A DNA stretch of 64,000 bases from Microbacterium sp. (GCA_017306415.1 JAFKIL010000001.1:868001-932000); one strand, 5' to 3'; numbered from the stretch's first letter, positions 9,295 to 17,780 are shown. Numbers and translations are program-made. Notes: generated by a model from the letters alone, not told the origin.

Positions 9295-10273
9295 CGAGAC
9301 GCGGGACCGCCTGGATTTCGTCGACGCGATGGCCGGCGACGCCGTCGAGGCGCTGTCGCGACTGCACGAGGGTGTCCGGCAGGTCGTGTTCACCGACTTC
9401 CCCGACCACCACAACATCGGGGACGCCGCCATCGCGCTGGGCCAGCTCGCGTTCTGGCGCCGCGCCGGCATCGAGGTGGTCATGACCTACTCGTGGCGCA
9501 CGATCGGCGACGGTGTCTTCGGGTCGGCGATCCCGGTGGCCATCCAGGGCGGCGGCAACGTGGGCGGCCTCTATCCGGTGCACGGCGAGCACCGGTTCGC
9601 GCTCGCCGAACGCCTGGACCCCGCGACGCTCCTCATCCAGGAGCCCCAGACGATCCACTTCGTGACCGACGCCGACCGCGAGAGCTTCGCCACGCGCCTC
9701 GCCTCGCGGGAGGCGTTCCGGCTCGCGGTGCGCGACCGGCCATCGCTCGACGCGGTGCGCGACCTGATGCCATCGGCCATTCTGTCGCCCGACAGCGCCC
9801 ACGTGCTGGGTCGCCTGGCCGCGCCTGCGCCGACCCGGGCGGCCGTCTTCCTGCTGCGACGGGACGGGGAGAGCGCGCTGCACGGCGATGGCCTCAGGCC
9901 GCGCACGCCGCACGCGGTCGACTGGCCCGAGCTCGGCTTCGGTGACCTGGCGCGGCGCCGCGTCGCGCGGATCGTGCGCGAGGGTCAGCTGCGCCGCACC
10001 GACAACCGGCGCACGTCGAACTGGGAGCGCGACGCCCGGCTGCGCGTGGAGCGCGGTGTCCGGCTCCTGTCGCCGGGCGAGACGATCGTGACCGACCGCC
10101 TCCACGCGATGCTGCTCGCGCTCCAGATGGGGAGGCGCGTCATCGCGATCGACAACGCGAACGGCAAGCTGACCAGTTATGCGCGGACCTGGTTCGCCGA
10201 CGGGCGGGCCCCCGTCGTGTTCGCCGAGGACCTCGCGCACGCGGCCGAGCTGCTGCGGACGGGCCGACCATGA
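9278..10273 (+). CDS. Polysaccharide pyruvyl transferase family protein
   Basis: A 331-residue protein. 'FTDFPDHHNIGDAAIALGQ' near residues 34-52 and 'IQGGGNVGGLYP' near 90 match the polysaccharide pyruvyl transferase (WcaK/CsaB) pattern, as does the late 'ETIVTDRLHAMLLALQMG' with its conserved Arg-His. These enzymes add a pyruvate ketal from phosphoenolpyruvate to a sugar, giving the glycan acidic groups. The ATG at 9278 lies inside the end of the flippase gene with GAGAGGGG upstream. The frame remains open further upstream, but that stretch is the shadow of the flippase C-terminus. Confidence 0.85.
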   Translation: MSTTADETRDRLDFVDAMAGDAVEALSRLHEGVRQVVFTDFPDHHNIGDAAIALGQLAFWRRAGIEVVMTYSWRTIGDGVFGSAIPVAIQGGGNVGGLYPVHGEHRFALAERLDPATLLIQEPQTIHFVTDADRESFATRLASREAFRLAVRDRPSLDAVRDLMPSAILSPDSAHVLGRLAAPAPTRAAVFLLRRDGESALHGDGLRPRTPHAVDWPELGFGDLARRRVARIVREGQLRRTDNRRTSNWERDARLRVERGVRLLSPGETIVTDRLHAMLLALQMGRRVIAIDNANGKLTSYARTWFADGRAPVVFAEDLAHAAELLRTGRP

Positions 10274-11556
10274 CCCAGCTCCGAATGGCCCCGAGGACCG
10301 CCGACGCAACGTCCGTGTGGACGGCGCCCATCGCCCGCCGCGACCGCACGTCGGCAGGCGCGTTCATCGCGGTCCTCCTCGCGCCCCTCGATGTCCCGTC
10401 GCGCGAGACGGTCGTGGCCCGCGTCCGCGACCTCGTGGCACTCGGACCGGATGCGCGCGTGGGCCGCACCCTGGTGGCGGACTCGTGGCGCTACGACCCG
10501 TCACGGCACGGCGATCAGTCCGAGCGGCTCGTGATCGACGCCCCCGACGCGGCGCTCTCGCTCGGCGCGGCACCGACGCTGCGCGACAGCATGGACCCCG
10601 ACCTGCCGTTCACCGTGTTCCTCGGCGGCACGCGCGCGGCGGTGGTGATCGATCATCGGCTGGGCGACGGCTTCCTGGCCGTGCTCCTCACCGCCGCCGT
10701 CCTCGGAGAGGGAGGCATCCCTCCGTCCATCTCCGCCGCCGTCGACCGCGATCCCCTGCCCGCCGCGTTGCGCACGACCTTCGCGGCCGACCGGCGCAGA
10801 GCGGCCGACGTGCTCCGCGACCGTGTCGTCGACCGTCGCTCAGCCGCGCTCCCCTTTCCCCCCGCCGGTCGATCCCGCGACGCCGCGATGCAGCCGCACC
10901 CGGCAACGGTGGCGTGCGAGATGTCACCGGAAGATACGGCGGCCTTTCAGCGCTGGGTGAAGGGGCGGATGCCGCTCGCGGTCGCCGTGCTCCATGCGAT
11001 GCGGGAGGCGCTCCCCCGCTCGGGCATCGCCGCGACGGACGGCGGCTCCGTCCTCGTGGACCTGCGCCGATACCTCCCCTCGGGGATGTCCGTCCTCGGT
11101 AACTTCGTCACCGGACAGCCGGTCGCCCTCGGCGCCGACCCCGATGAGACGGCCGACCGCCTCGCGCGGCTCCTGCGCACGGGGCGGCCCCTCGCCGCCC
11201 ACGCGACGGGCCTCGCCACGCAGGCGGCCCGCGATCTCCGCCACCGGCTGCATCGGCCGGGCTCCGTCACCACCCCCGCGCCCACCGGGGTCGCCCGGCT
11301 CACGGTGAGCGACATGGGGTTCGTCCGTCCCCTCGACCACCTGCCCTGGGACGACGCGAGCGGTCCGGCCACGATCTCGGTCTCGGTCGACGCCGCGGGC
11401 CGCGACGGGATGACGGTGCTCACGTACGTGCTTCGTCGTCGCCTCAACGTGTCGATCACGTTCGATGCGGCGGTGTTCGATGCGGCCCGCGTGACCGAGG
11501 CCTGCCGCCAACTGTGCGCCGATCCGCTCGGGCTCCTGGAGAGGCGTCCGGCATGA
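10270..11556 (+). CDS. HxxxDG acyltransferase-like protein (condensation/PapA superfamily)
   Basis: A 428-residue soluble protein. 'VVIDHRLGDGFLAVLL' near residues 128-143 contains an HxxxDG motif (H, then D-G), the catalytic signature of the CoA-dependent acyltransferase superfamily that includes NRPS condensation domains, PapA5 and CAT. The C-terminal half has a plausible second lobe with 'VLVDLRRYLPSG' and 'LGNFVTGQP', recalling the DFGWG-side structural region. It is the last gene of the polysaccharide operon and overlaps the pyruvyl transferase by four bases. I infer that it acylates the glycan or its lipid-linked precursor. Catalytic role is inferred from the motif; overall similarity appears weak. 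Confidence 0.65.
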   Translation: MTQLRMAPRTADATSVWTAPIARRDRTSAGAFIAVLLAPLDVPSRETVVARVRDLVALGPDARVGRTLVADSWRYDPSRHGDQSERLVIDAPDAALSLGAAPTLRDSMDPDLPFTVFLGGTRAAVVIDHRLGDGFLAVLLTAAVLGEGGIPPSISAAVDRDPLPAALRTTFAADRRRAADVLRDRVVDRRSAALPFPPAGRSRDAAMQPHPATVACEMSPEDTAAFQRWVKGRMPLAVAVLHAMREALPRSGIAATDGGSVLVDLRRYLPSGMSVLGNFVTGQPVALGADPDETADRLARLLRTGRPLAAHATGLATQAARDLRHRLHRPGSVTTPAPTGVARLTVSDMGFVRPLDHLPWDDASGPATISVSVDAAGRDGMTVLTYVLRRRLNVSITFDAAVFDAARVTEACRQLCADPLGLLERRPA

Positions 11557-11561
11557 ACCCG

Positions 11562-12095
11562 TCAGCCGGATGCGGCCATCGAGCGTCCGCGGATGACCTT
11601 CGCGGGCACGCCACCCACGACGGTGCCCGGCTCCACGTCCTTCATCACGACCGCGCCCGCGGCGACGGTGGCGCCGTCGCCGATCGTGACCGGGCCGAGG
11701 ACGACCGCGTTCACGCCGAGGAAGACGTCGTCGCCGAGCACGGGCACCGCGCCCCCGCGCTCCGCGACACCGATCGTCACTCCTTGTCGGAGGCGGCAGC
11801 GGGCTCCGATGCGGATGCCTCCGCCCAGCACGATCGTGCCCTGGTGGAACACGCGGAACCCCGGTCCGATGTCGCACGTGAACGGGATCTCGATGCTGAC
11901 GAACGCCTTCATGAACACGTGGAGAGCGAAGGCCGCCGGCCACAGCAGACGCTTCGCCACGCGGGCGCCGTCTGGCTCGAGCGTCCACGCGCCGAAGCGG
12001 TACACCCACACGGCCCAGTAGCCGGGCTCGCTCAGCCATGCGCGGGGCGGGTACACCGCCCGATCGGCCTTCCATCGTTCCCACGAGGTGCTCAT
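11562..12095 (-). CDS. Left-handed beta-helix acetyltransferase (CysE/WcaB-like)
   Basis: A 177-residue protein whose second half is built of hexapeptide repeats ('IVLGGGIRIGARCRLRQGVT', 'VFLGVNAVVLGPVTIGDGA', 'VAAGAVVMKDVEPGTVVGG'). 'FRVFHQGTIVLGGG' carries the conserved catalytic His seen in serine acetyltransferase-type enzymes. It lacks the N-terminal helical domain of true CysE, and its neighbours suggest a sugar O-acetyltransferase acting on the polysaccharide. It is convergent with the operon (five bases apart). ATG at 12095 has a TAGCCT box exactly six bases upstream, so the mRNA is probably leaderless. Confidence 0.8.
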   Translation of the reverse strand: MSTSWERWKADRAVYPPRAWLSEPGYWAVWVYRFGAWTLEPDGARVAKRLLWPAAFALHVFMKAFVSIEIPFTCDIGPGFRVFHQGTIVLGGGIRIGARCRLRQGVTIGVAERGGAVPVLGDDVFLGVNAVVLGPVTIGDGATVAAGAVVMKDVEPGTVVGGVPAKVIRGRSMAASG

Positions 12096-12101
12096 GTCTC
12101 G

Positions 12102-12107
12102 AGGCTA
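12102..12107 (-). promoter_or_regulatory. -10 box for leaderless acetyltransferase mRNA
   Basis: TAGCCT read on the minus strand lies six bases before the ATG at 12095, the spacing expected if transcription starts at the A of ATG. No clear -35 box is visible. Confidence 0.5.
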
Positions 12108-12216
12108 GAAGCCCGGGCGCCGCGCGGTGTTGCGCCCGCGTTACCGTTCGGAGGCGATCACGCGAGCTGTTCGCTGCCGTTGCCCTCCCCGAAACCACGC
12201 CGTGACACGCGGAACG

Positions 12217-12222
12217 TAGCGT
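12217..12222 (+). promoter_or_regulatory. -10 box for OafA-like acyltransferase gene
   Basis: TAGCGT ends four bases before the ATG at 12227. No Shine-Dalgarno sequence is present, so a leaderless or near-leaderless transcript is likely. No convincing -35 is seen. Confidence 0.4.
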
Positions 12223-12226
12223 TCCC

Positions 12227-13411
12227 ATGGTGACCGCGAACCGGATCGAGATCTCGTGGCTGGACGGCCTGCGCGGCACCGCTGCGCTCGTCGTCGTCGC
12301 CTTCCACGCGTTCCTGTTCACCGGGCGCACCGGCGACGCAGCCGCCGCGATGCCGGTGTGGGGTGCGATCGTGGGCCAGGGCTACCTGGGCGTGCCGGTG
12401 TTCATCGTGCTGTCGGGGTACGTCCTCATGCTTCCCGTCGTGCGGGGCGGGGCCGGCACGTTCCGTAATGGCATCGCCGACTTCCTCAAGAGGCGGGCGC
12501 GCCGCATCCTGCCGCCCTACTTCGCAGCGCTGCTCTTCTCGCTCGCCCTCATCGCCGCCGTGCCTCTGCTGCAGTCGCCCTCGGGAACGCAGTGGGACTC
12601 GAAGATCCCGATCGACCTCCCTTCGGTCCTCTCCCACGTCTTCCTGCTGCAGGACCTGTCGCCGCAGTGGATCGAGAAGATCAACGGCCCGATGTGGTCG
12701 GTGGCGGTGGAGTGGCAGATCTACTTCCTGATGCCGCTCGTGCTGCTCCCCCTGTGGCGGCGGATGCCGCATGTCGTGGTCGTCGCTGCGATCACGGCCG
12801 TGCTGCTCGTCCCCGCCTTCGTGGGGTACGGCGCCTACCTGCACCCCTGGCTCGTCGGCCTCTTCGCGATGGGGATGTTCGCCGCCGAGCTCACGCTCTC
12901 CGAGCGCCTGCCGCGATGGCTGCCGTGGGGGGCCGGTGCGACCGGGCTCGCGGCGGTGGCGGTGTTCGTCGCCTCCGCGCTGCGCGGGACGGACCTCCTC
13001 CCGTTCAAGGAGGTCGTCGCGGGAGGCCTCATCGCGCTCCTGCTCGCGTGGGGCGGATGGCGCGAGGTGAACGGGCGCCGCGTGCGGCCGCTGCGGGTGT
13101 TCGCCACACGTCCGATGCTCTACCTGGGGCTGATCTCCTACAGCATCTACCTCTTCCACAGCCCGCTGCTCGGACTCGCGAACCTCGTGCTGCTCCCGCT
13201 CGGGCTGCCCACCGTCGTGCAGTACCTCGTGATGACGTTCGTGGCGGCGCCGCTCGCCGTCGCCGTCGCGTGGGGCATGTTCCATCTCGTCGAGAGGCAC
13301 TTCCTGAACCGTCGTCAATCCCGCGTCGAAGCCGCGGTCCACCACGAGCAGACGCCGTCCTCGGCTCCGGCTCACGTCCGCTCCTCACGGCAGGCCGGTC
13401 CTGCCGCATGA
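12227..13411 (+). CDS. Acyltransferase family 3 membrane protein (OafA/YrhL-like)
   Basis: A 394-residue polytopic protein. 'ISWLDGLRGTAALVVVAFHAF' at the N-terminus, with R-G and the catalytic-type His, is the hallmark of acyltransferase-3 proteins, followed by about ten membrane helices; 'MWSVAVEWQIYFLMPL' is the conserved W-x-x-x-x-E-x-x-F block and 'LISYSIYLFHSPLLGL' the conserved late helix. These proteins pass acyl groups across the membrane to sugars of surface polysaccharides. It is divergent from the hexapeptide acetyltransferase and overlaps the GH16 gene by four bases, so the two are probably co-translated. Confidence 0.9.
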   Translation: MVTANRIEISWLDGLRGTAALVVVAFHAFLFTGRTGDAAAAMPVWGAIVGQGYLGVPVFIVLSGYVLMLPVVRGGAGTFRNGIADFLKRRARRILPPYFAALLFSLALIAAVPLLQSPSGTQWDSKIPIDLPSVLSHVFLLQDLSPQWIEKINGPMWSVAVEWQIYFLMPLVLLPLWRRMPHVVVVAAITAVLLVPAFVGYGAYLHPWLVGLFAMGMFAAELTLSERLPRWLPWGAGATGLAAVAVFVASALRGTDLLPFKEVVAGGLIALLLAWGGWREVNGRRVRPLRVFATRPMLYLGLISYSIYLFHSPLLGLANLVLLPLGLPTVVQYLVMTFVAAPLAVAVAWGMFHLVERHFLNRRQSRVEAAVHHEQTPSSAPAHVRSSRQAGPAA

Positions 13412-14301
13412 GGCGTCGTGTCCCGGTCCGCCGCGCCGCGCTCGCCGCCGTCGCGCTCCTCGCGGTCGTCGCGACGGCCACCGGCTGCATCGCCGAGACG
13501 GACGCCTCGAGGAACGGGCAGTCGCCGAGCAGCGCCCCGAGCGACACCGCCCTGGGAGCCGATCCGTCCGGCGCCGTGGAGGACACGTTCGACGGTCCGG
13601 CGGGCAGCAAGCCCAACTCGGCGGTCTGGACCATCCAGACCGGGGGCGGAGGCTGGGGCAACGCGGAGCTGCAGACATACACCGAAGATGCCGTCTCGCT
13701 CGACGGCGAGGGCCATCTCGTCATCGAGGCCCGTATCCCGAAGGACGGGGGCTCTCCGACCTCAGGGCGCATCACCACGCAGGGGCACTACTCGTTCACC
13801 TACGGCACGCTGACCGCACGCATCCGGATCCCCGACGGCAAGGGACTCCTACCCGCGTTCTGGCTGCTGGGCGACAGCATCTCCCTCGTCGGATGGCCGA
13901 AGTCGGGCGAGATCGACGTCGTCGAGACGCCGGCGTCCACCACATCGACCCACCACAACCTGCACGGTCCGACGACGGCCGGGAACGCGTGGAACGTCGC
14001 CACCGGCGTGCGGTGGCCGACGCCGCTGTCGGAGGACTTCCACGACTACGCGATCGTGAAGAGCCCCGGCACGCTGCAGTGGCTCGTCGACGGCAAGGTG
14101 GTCTACACGGTGACCAAGAGCCAGCTGCCCGCGCGATACGAGTGGGTCTTCGACGCACCCTTCCACATCCTGTTCTCGCTGGCGGTCGGCGGCAACTGGC
14201 CCGGCGCACCCGACAAGACGACGCCGAAGGTCGCGAAGATGGTCATCGACTGGGTGCGCTACGAGCCCCTCACGAGTCCGACGCCCGCACCGTCGCCCTG
14301 A
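13408..14301 (+). CDS. GH16 family glycoside hydrolase, lipoprotein
   Basis: A 297-residue secreted lipoprotein: signal peptide of about 26 residues ending at the lipobox-like 'ATGC' (Cys27), a Ser/Ala-rich linker, then a GH16 jelly-roll domain from about residue 56. 'WGNAELQTYTEDAVSLDG' is typical of laminarinase-like GH16, and 'SGEIDVVE' (Glu168, Asp170, Glu173) is the ExDxxE catalytic signature. It would cut beta-1,3/1,4-glucan or galactan-type chains outside the cell. Position at the end of the acylation genes suggests that it trims or releases the polysaccharide made by this locus, although scavenging of foreign glycans is also possible. Confidence 0.9.
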   Translation: MRRRVPVRRAALAAVALLAVVATATGCIAETDASRNGQSPSSAPSDTALGADPSGAVEDTFDGPAGSKPNSAVWTIQTGGGGWGNAELQTYTEDAVSLDGEGHLVIEARIPKDGGSPTSGRITTQGHYSFTYGTLTARIRIPDGKGLLPAFWLLGDSISLVGWPKSGEIDVVETPASTTSTHHNLHGPTTAGNAWNVATGVRWPTPLSEDFHDYAIVKSPGTLQWLVDGKVVYTVTKSQLPARYEWVFDAPFHILFSLAVGGNWPGAPDKTTPKVAKMVIDWVRYEPLTSPTPAPSP

Positions 14302-14320
14302 CCGCGACGAGGACATCCGC

Positions 14321-14396
14321 TGGTGCCCCCGCTGGGATTCGAACCCAGACTGAAGCGATTTTAAGTCGCCTGCCTCTGCCATTGGGCTACGGGGGC
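14321..14396 (-). tRNA. tRNA with UAA anticodon and short variable loop
   Basis: The minus strand folds as a 73-nt tRNA body with an encoded CCA end. The acceptor GCCCCCG pairs with CGGGGGC. The anticodon stem GGCGA/TCGCT holds the loop CTTAAAA, giving anticodon UAA (reads UUA, Leu). The T-arm is CTGGG-TTCGAAT-CCCAG, and the discriminator base is A. The D-stem has three good pairs (GCC/GGC) plus a C-A mismatch, as in class II tRNAs. The region between anticodon and T stems is only five bases (TCAGT), whereas bacterial tRNA-Leu normally has a long variable arm. The call is therefore tRNA-Leu-like, with charging identity uncertain. Confidence 0.75.
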
Positions 14397-14459
14397 CGCA
14401 CCCCAGGCTAGAGGCTCGCACCGCGAGTCGCCGGAAACCCGGGCGACTCGCGCACACGA

Positions 14460-15896
14460 CTACGCCGAGGCGGAGGCCTTCTGCGCCGGCTTCTTCGCGG
14501 CGGGAGCCTTCTTCTCCGGAGCGGCCTCGGGCTTCGCCGCCTCGACCGGCTGCGGCGGACGCGGGCGCGCCGCGAACTCCTCGAAGACGTACCGCGGGTT
14601 CTGCACGGTCGACAGGTTCACGATGTCGCGACCGAGCCAGAAGTTGTTCCACCAGCCCCAGATCACGCGCCACTTGCGCTCCCACGACGGCATCGCGAGG
14701 CCGTGGTAGCCACGGTGGGCGACCCAGGCGACGAAGCCCTTGAGCGCCAGGTTGCCCGACTGGAAGACGCCGTCGTACAGGCCGAGGCCCGCCACGGCAC
14801 CGACGTTCTTGTGGAAGTACTCCTTCGGCAGCTCGCCGCGGAGCACGGCGACGATGTTCTTCGCCATGAGCTTCGCCTGGCGCACCGCGTGCTGGGCGTT
14901 GGGAACGCAGTAGCCGCCCACGCCGCCGCCCGTGAGGTCCGGTACCGCGGCGACGTCGCCCGCCGCCCACGCGCCCTCGACGAACTCCTCGGCCGTGCCC
15001 ACGCGCAGGTCGGCGCGCGTGCGGATGCGGCCGCGCTCCTCGACGGGGAGGTCACCGCCGCGGACCACGGTGGGGTTGGCCATGACGCCGGCCGTCCAGA
15101 CGATGAGGTCGGACGGGAAGACCTCGCCGGTGGAGAGCTCGACGTTGCCGTCGACGGCGCTCGTGACCTGCGTGTCGAGGTGGACGTAGGCGCCGCGCTT
15201 CGCGAGGTCCTTGAGCACCCACTCGCTCGTCTTCAGCGACACCTCGGGCATGATCCGGCTCATCGCCTCGATGAGGTGGAAGTGCGTGTCGTCGAAGGTG
15301 ATCTGGGGGTAGTCCTTGATGAGCGCGGAGGCGAGCGAACGCAGCTCCGCGAACGCCTCGATGCCGGCGAAGCCACCACCGACGACGATGACGGTCAGCA
15401 AGCGCTCGCGCTCCGGCCCGGGAGGCAGGGTGGCCGCCTTGTCGAAGTTCGACATCAGGCGGTCGCGCACGGCCACCGCCTCCTCGATCGTCTTGAGGCC
15501 GATCGCATTGTCGGCGATGCCCGGGATCGGGAAGGTGCGCGACACGGCGCCCGCGGTCACGACGATCTGGTCGTACTCGTGCTGCCACGTCTCGCCCGTC
15601 GGGCCGGTGATGGTGGCGGTCTTGTGGGCGTGGTCGATGCCCGTGATCTTCGCGGTGATCACATCGGTGCGCTTCAAGTGCCGGCGCAGGGCCACGACGG
15701 CGTGCCGCGCCTCGATCGACCCGGCCGCGACCTCAGGGAGGAACGGCTGGTAGGTCATGTACGGCAGGGGGTCGACGATGGTGACCTGGGCCTCGCCCTT
15801 GCGCAGATGCTTCTCCAGCTTCCACGCGGTGTAGAAACCGGCATACCCACCGCCGACGATGAGGATCCGGGGCACGGTCGTAGCGGCGCTGTTCAC
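14460..15896 (-). CDS. ndh: Type II NADH dehydrogenase (NDH-2), FAD-dependent
   Basis: A 478-residue flavoprotein oxidising NADH and reducing membrane quinone without proton pumping. It has two Rossmann folds: 'RILIVGGGYAGFYTAW' for FAD near residue 10 and 'VIVVGGGFAGIEAFAEL' for NADH near residue 170. 'WAAGDVAAVPD' is the usual second FAD-contact motif. The C-terminal part contains the amphipathic membrane-binding region and ends in an Ala/Lys/Pro-rich tail of about 35 residues, longer than in many homologues. GTG at 15896 has AGGAG eleven bases upstream. It lies downstream of the S8 protease gene on the same strand. Confidence 0.9.
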   Translation of the reverse strand: MNSAATTVPRILIVGGGYAGFYTAWKLEKHLRKGEAQVTIVDPLPYMTYQPFLPEVAAGSIEARHAVVALRRHLKRTDVITAKITGIDHAHKTATITGPTGETWQHEYDQIVVTAGAVSRTFPIPGIADNAIGLKTIEEAVAVRDRLMSNFDKAATLPPGPERERLLTVIVVGGGFAGIEAFAELRSLASALIKDYPQITFDDTHFHLIEAMSRIMPEVSLKTSEWVLKDLAKRGAYVHLDTQVTSAVDGNVELSTGEVFPSDLIVWTAGVMANPTVVRGGDLPVEERGRIRTRADLRVGTAEEFVEGAWAAGDVAAVPDLTGGGVGGYCVPNAQHAVRQAKLMAKNIVAVLRGELPKEYFHKNVGAVAGLGLYDGVFQSGNLALKGFVAWVAHRGYHGLAMPSWERKWRVIWGWWNNFWLGRDIVNLSTVQNPRYVFEEFAARPRPPQPVEAAKPEAAPEKKAPAAKKPAQKASASA

Positions 15897-15918
15897 GGTG
15901 GGAAGAACTCCTAGAGCT

Positions 15919-17196
15919 TCAACTGCTCGGCGGTCGCTGGCGGCGCGCCGATCGGATGCGTCGGACAGCAGCGGTGACGCCGAGCGCCACCAGTATAGCG
16001 GGCACCGTGAGCGCCATCAGCGGAATGGTCCCGTAGAGGAGGCTGTTCGCCGAGGGCATCAGCGCCGATCCGGCCGGACTCACCGCGTCCGCGCGCGGCA
16101 GCGCGGGGACGGCGATGGGCGTTGCACTCGGAGTCGGAGCGCCCGGCTGCGAGTTCGCCCGCCGATACAGCCGGATCCAGTCCTCGAGGCTGCCCATCGG
16201 GTTGGAGCTCACCAGCGGAACCTTCGCGGACACCGCCGCTGCGGCATCCACCAGCCCGTAGCCGTAGATCGCATCGGGGACCGACGTGGCGTCGGACGCG
16301 GGGCGAGCGGTCTTGATGATGCGCTCGATGACGTTGTTCGCATCGAGGTCGGGGTGGGCCGCGCGCACCAGGGCGACGATGCCCGCGACGATGGGCGCGG
16401 CTCCGCTCGTGCCGTTCCACGTCACGACGTCGCCGTTGGCCGAGACGCCGAGCAGCTGCTCGCTCGGCGCCGAGACCCCGATCGTGATGCCCTGGGTGGA
16501 TGCCTCGACACTGGCCTTGCCGGAGGGGTCGACGCCCCCCACGGTGAGCACGCCGGGGATCGTGGCGGGAGCGCCTACGCGGGTCGTGCCGCTCCCCCGG
16601 TTGCCCGCGGCCACCACCACGACCACGTCGTGCGAGAACGCGTACTCGAACGCGTCGTCCCAGCTCTCGTCCCAGTCGAGCGTGTTCGTCGTGAAGGAGA
16701 GGTTGATGACCTTCGCCCCGTGGTCCACCGCCCAGTGCATGGCGTCGGCGACCTGCTTCGTGAAGGCGATCTGCGACGTCGCGCCGAAGCCGACCGAGAT
16801 CGCGAGGATGCCGGCCTCCGGGGCGACCCCGATCATGCCCTTGCCGTCGCCGGTGCCGCGGGCCGCTGCGAGGGACGCGACCCAGCTGCCGTGGCTCGCG
16901 TCGACCGCGCCGACGGGGGTGCGCCCGTCCGCGGCGCCCACGCCGGAAACGTCCGTGCCCCCCACCACCGCGGGGTCGAGCTCCGGCGAGTGGCCGACAC
17001 CCGTGTCGATGACGGCGATCTTCACGCCGGCGCCGCGCGTCGTGTTCCACGCGTCGCGGATGCCGTACTTGTCGATCCAGTACTCGGCCTTGCGAACCGG
17101 ATCCGCCGGGTCGTCGGGCACGGGCGGTGCCGACGCGCCCGTCAGCGCCAGGACCGCGAGGACCCCGGCGACGACCGTCACGACCGCGCGTCTCAT
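15919..17196 (-). CDS. S8 family serine protease, membrane-anchored (mycosin-like)
   Basis: A 425-residue subtilisin-type protease. A signal peptide covers residues 1-23. The catalytic triad is visible: Asp64 in 'IAVIDTGVGHS', His102 in 'ASHGSWVASLA' and Ser264 in 'NGTSGAAPIVAG'; Asn199 ('AAGNRG') forms the oxyanion hole. A single C-terminal helix ('LMALTVPAILVALGV') followed by Arg-rich residues anchors it with the protease domain outside, as in mycosins. No type VII secretion genes are nearby, so an ESX role is not supported here. ATG at 17196 overlaps the end of the DUF501 gene by four bases, so the two are coupled. Confidence 0.9.
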   Translation of the reverse strand: MRRAVVTVVAGVLAVLALTGASAPPVPDDPADPVRKAEYWIDKYGIRDAWNTTRGAGVKIAVIDTGVGHSPELDPAVVGGTDVSGVGAADGRTPVGAVDASHGSWVASLAAARGTGDGKGMIGVAPEAGILAISVGFGATSQIAFTKQVADAMHWAVDHGAKVINLSFTTNTLDWDESWDDAFEYAFSHDVVVVVAAGNRGSGTTRVGAPATIPGVLTVGGVDPSGKASVEASTQGITIGVSAPSEQLLGVSANGDVVTWNGTSGAAPIVAGIVALVRAAHPDLDANNVIERIIKTARPASDATSVPDAIYGYGLVDAAAAVSAKVPLVSSNPMGSLEDWIRLYRRANSQPGAPTPSATPIAVPALPRADAVSPAGSALMPSANSLLYGTIPLMALTVPAILVALGVTAAVRRIRSARRQRPPSS

Positions 17197-17714
17197 GCGC
17201 TCCCGCCACCCGGATGAGCGCACTCGCAGCGGTCCGGCGACCAGCGCGAGCGGGCGAGCGCCGCGTCGCCGATGGGATTCACGCCGGGGCCGGCCGCGAG
17301 GGCGTGGCCGGCGAGCGCGTGCAGGCACTTCACCCGGCGCGGCATCCCGCCCGCCGAGATGCCGTCGATCTCGGGCACCTCGCCGAACGCCGCCCGATCG
17401 CGGAGGTAGGCCTCGTGCGCTCGGAGATAGGCGGCGCGGAGGTCCTCGTCCGCCTCCAGCTGATCCTGCAGCTCGCGCATGACGTGGTCGGCCTCCAGGA
17501 CCGACATCGCCGCGGTGGCGGCGGGATGCGTGAGGTAGTAGAACGTCGGGAACGGCGTGCCGTCGGACAAGCGGGGAGCCGTGGCGACCACGGTCGGATT
17601 GCCGCAGACGCAGCGCGCGGCGATGCCCACCACGTCGCGGGCGGGGCGACCGAGCTGGTCACGCAGCACGGACAGATCGGCGTCGCTGACCGGCGGGTAC
17701 GGCGGAGTCGTCAC
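17193..17714 (-). CDS. DUF501 domain-containing protein
   Basis: A 173-residue protein. 'QLGRPARDVVGIAARCVCGNP' with nearby 'TFYYLTHP' and the late 'RVKCLHALAGHALAAGPG' plus 'CECAHP' are typical of DUF501 proteins, which in Actinobacteria usually lie next to eno and a FtsB/DivIC-like gene, as here. Conserved Cys/His residues suggest a metal site; function is unknown. GTG at 17714 has a TAGCCT box exactly six bases upstream, so it may have its own leaderless promoter in addition to readthrough from the FtsB-like gene 66 bases away. Confidence 0.85.
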   Translation of the reverse strand: MTTPPYPPVSDADLSVLRDQLGRPARDVVGIAARCVCGNPTVVATAPRLSDGTPFPTFYYLTHPAATAAMSVLEADHVMRELQDQLEADEDLRAAYLRAHEAYLRDRAAFGEVPEIDGISAGGMPRRVKCLHALAGHALAAGPGVNPIGDAALARSRWSPDRCECAHPGGGSA

Positions 17715-17720
17715 CCCGCC

Positions 17721-17726
17721 AGGCTA
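17721..17726 (-). promoter_or_regulatory. -10 box for leaderless DUF501 mRNA
   Basis: TAGCCT on the minus strand is separated by six bases from the GTG start at 17714. This would place the transcription start on the initiation codon. No -35 box is obvious. Confidence 0.45.
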
Positions 17727-17780
17727 TCCGGGCCGGCTGGGACGCCGCTGATTCGGGACGACCGTCGCTGTCCCCCCGCG

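Noticed and set aside
15919-17196. Type VII secretion locus implied by the mycosin-like protease
   Set aside because: None of the EccB-E or WXG100 genes is in the neighbourhood; only the protease architecture is similar.
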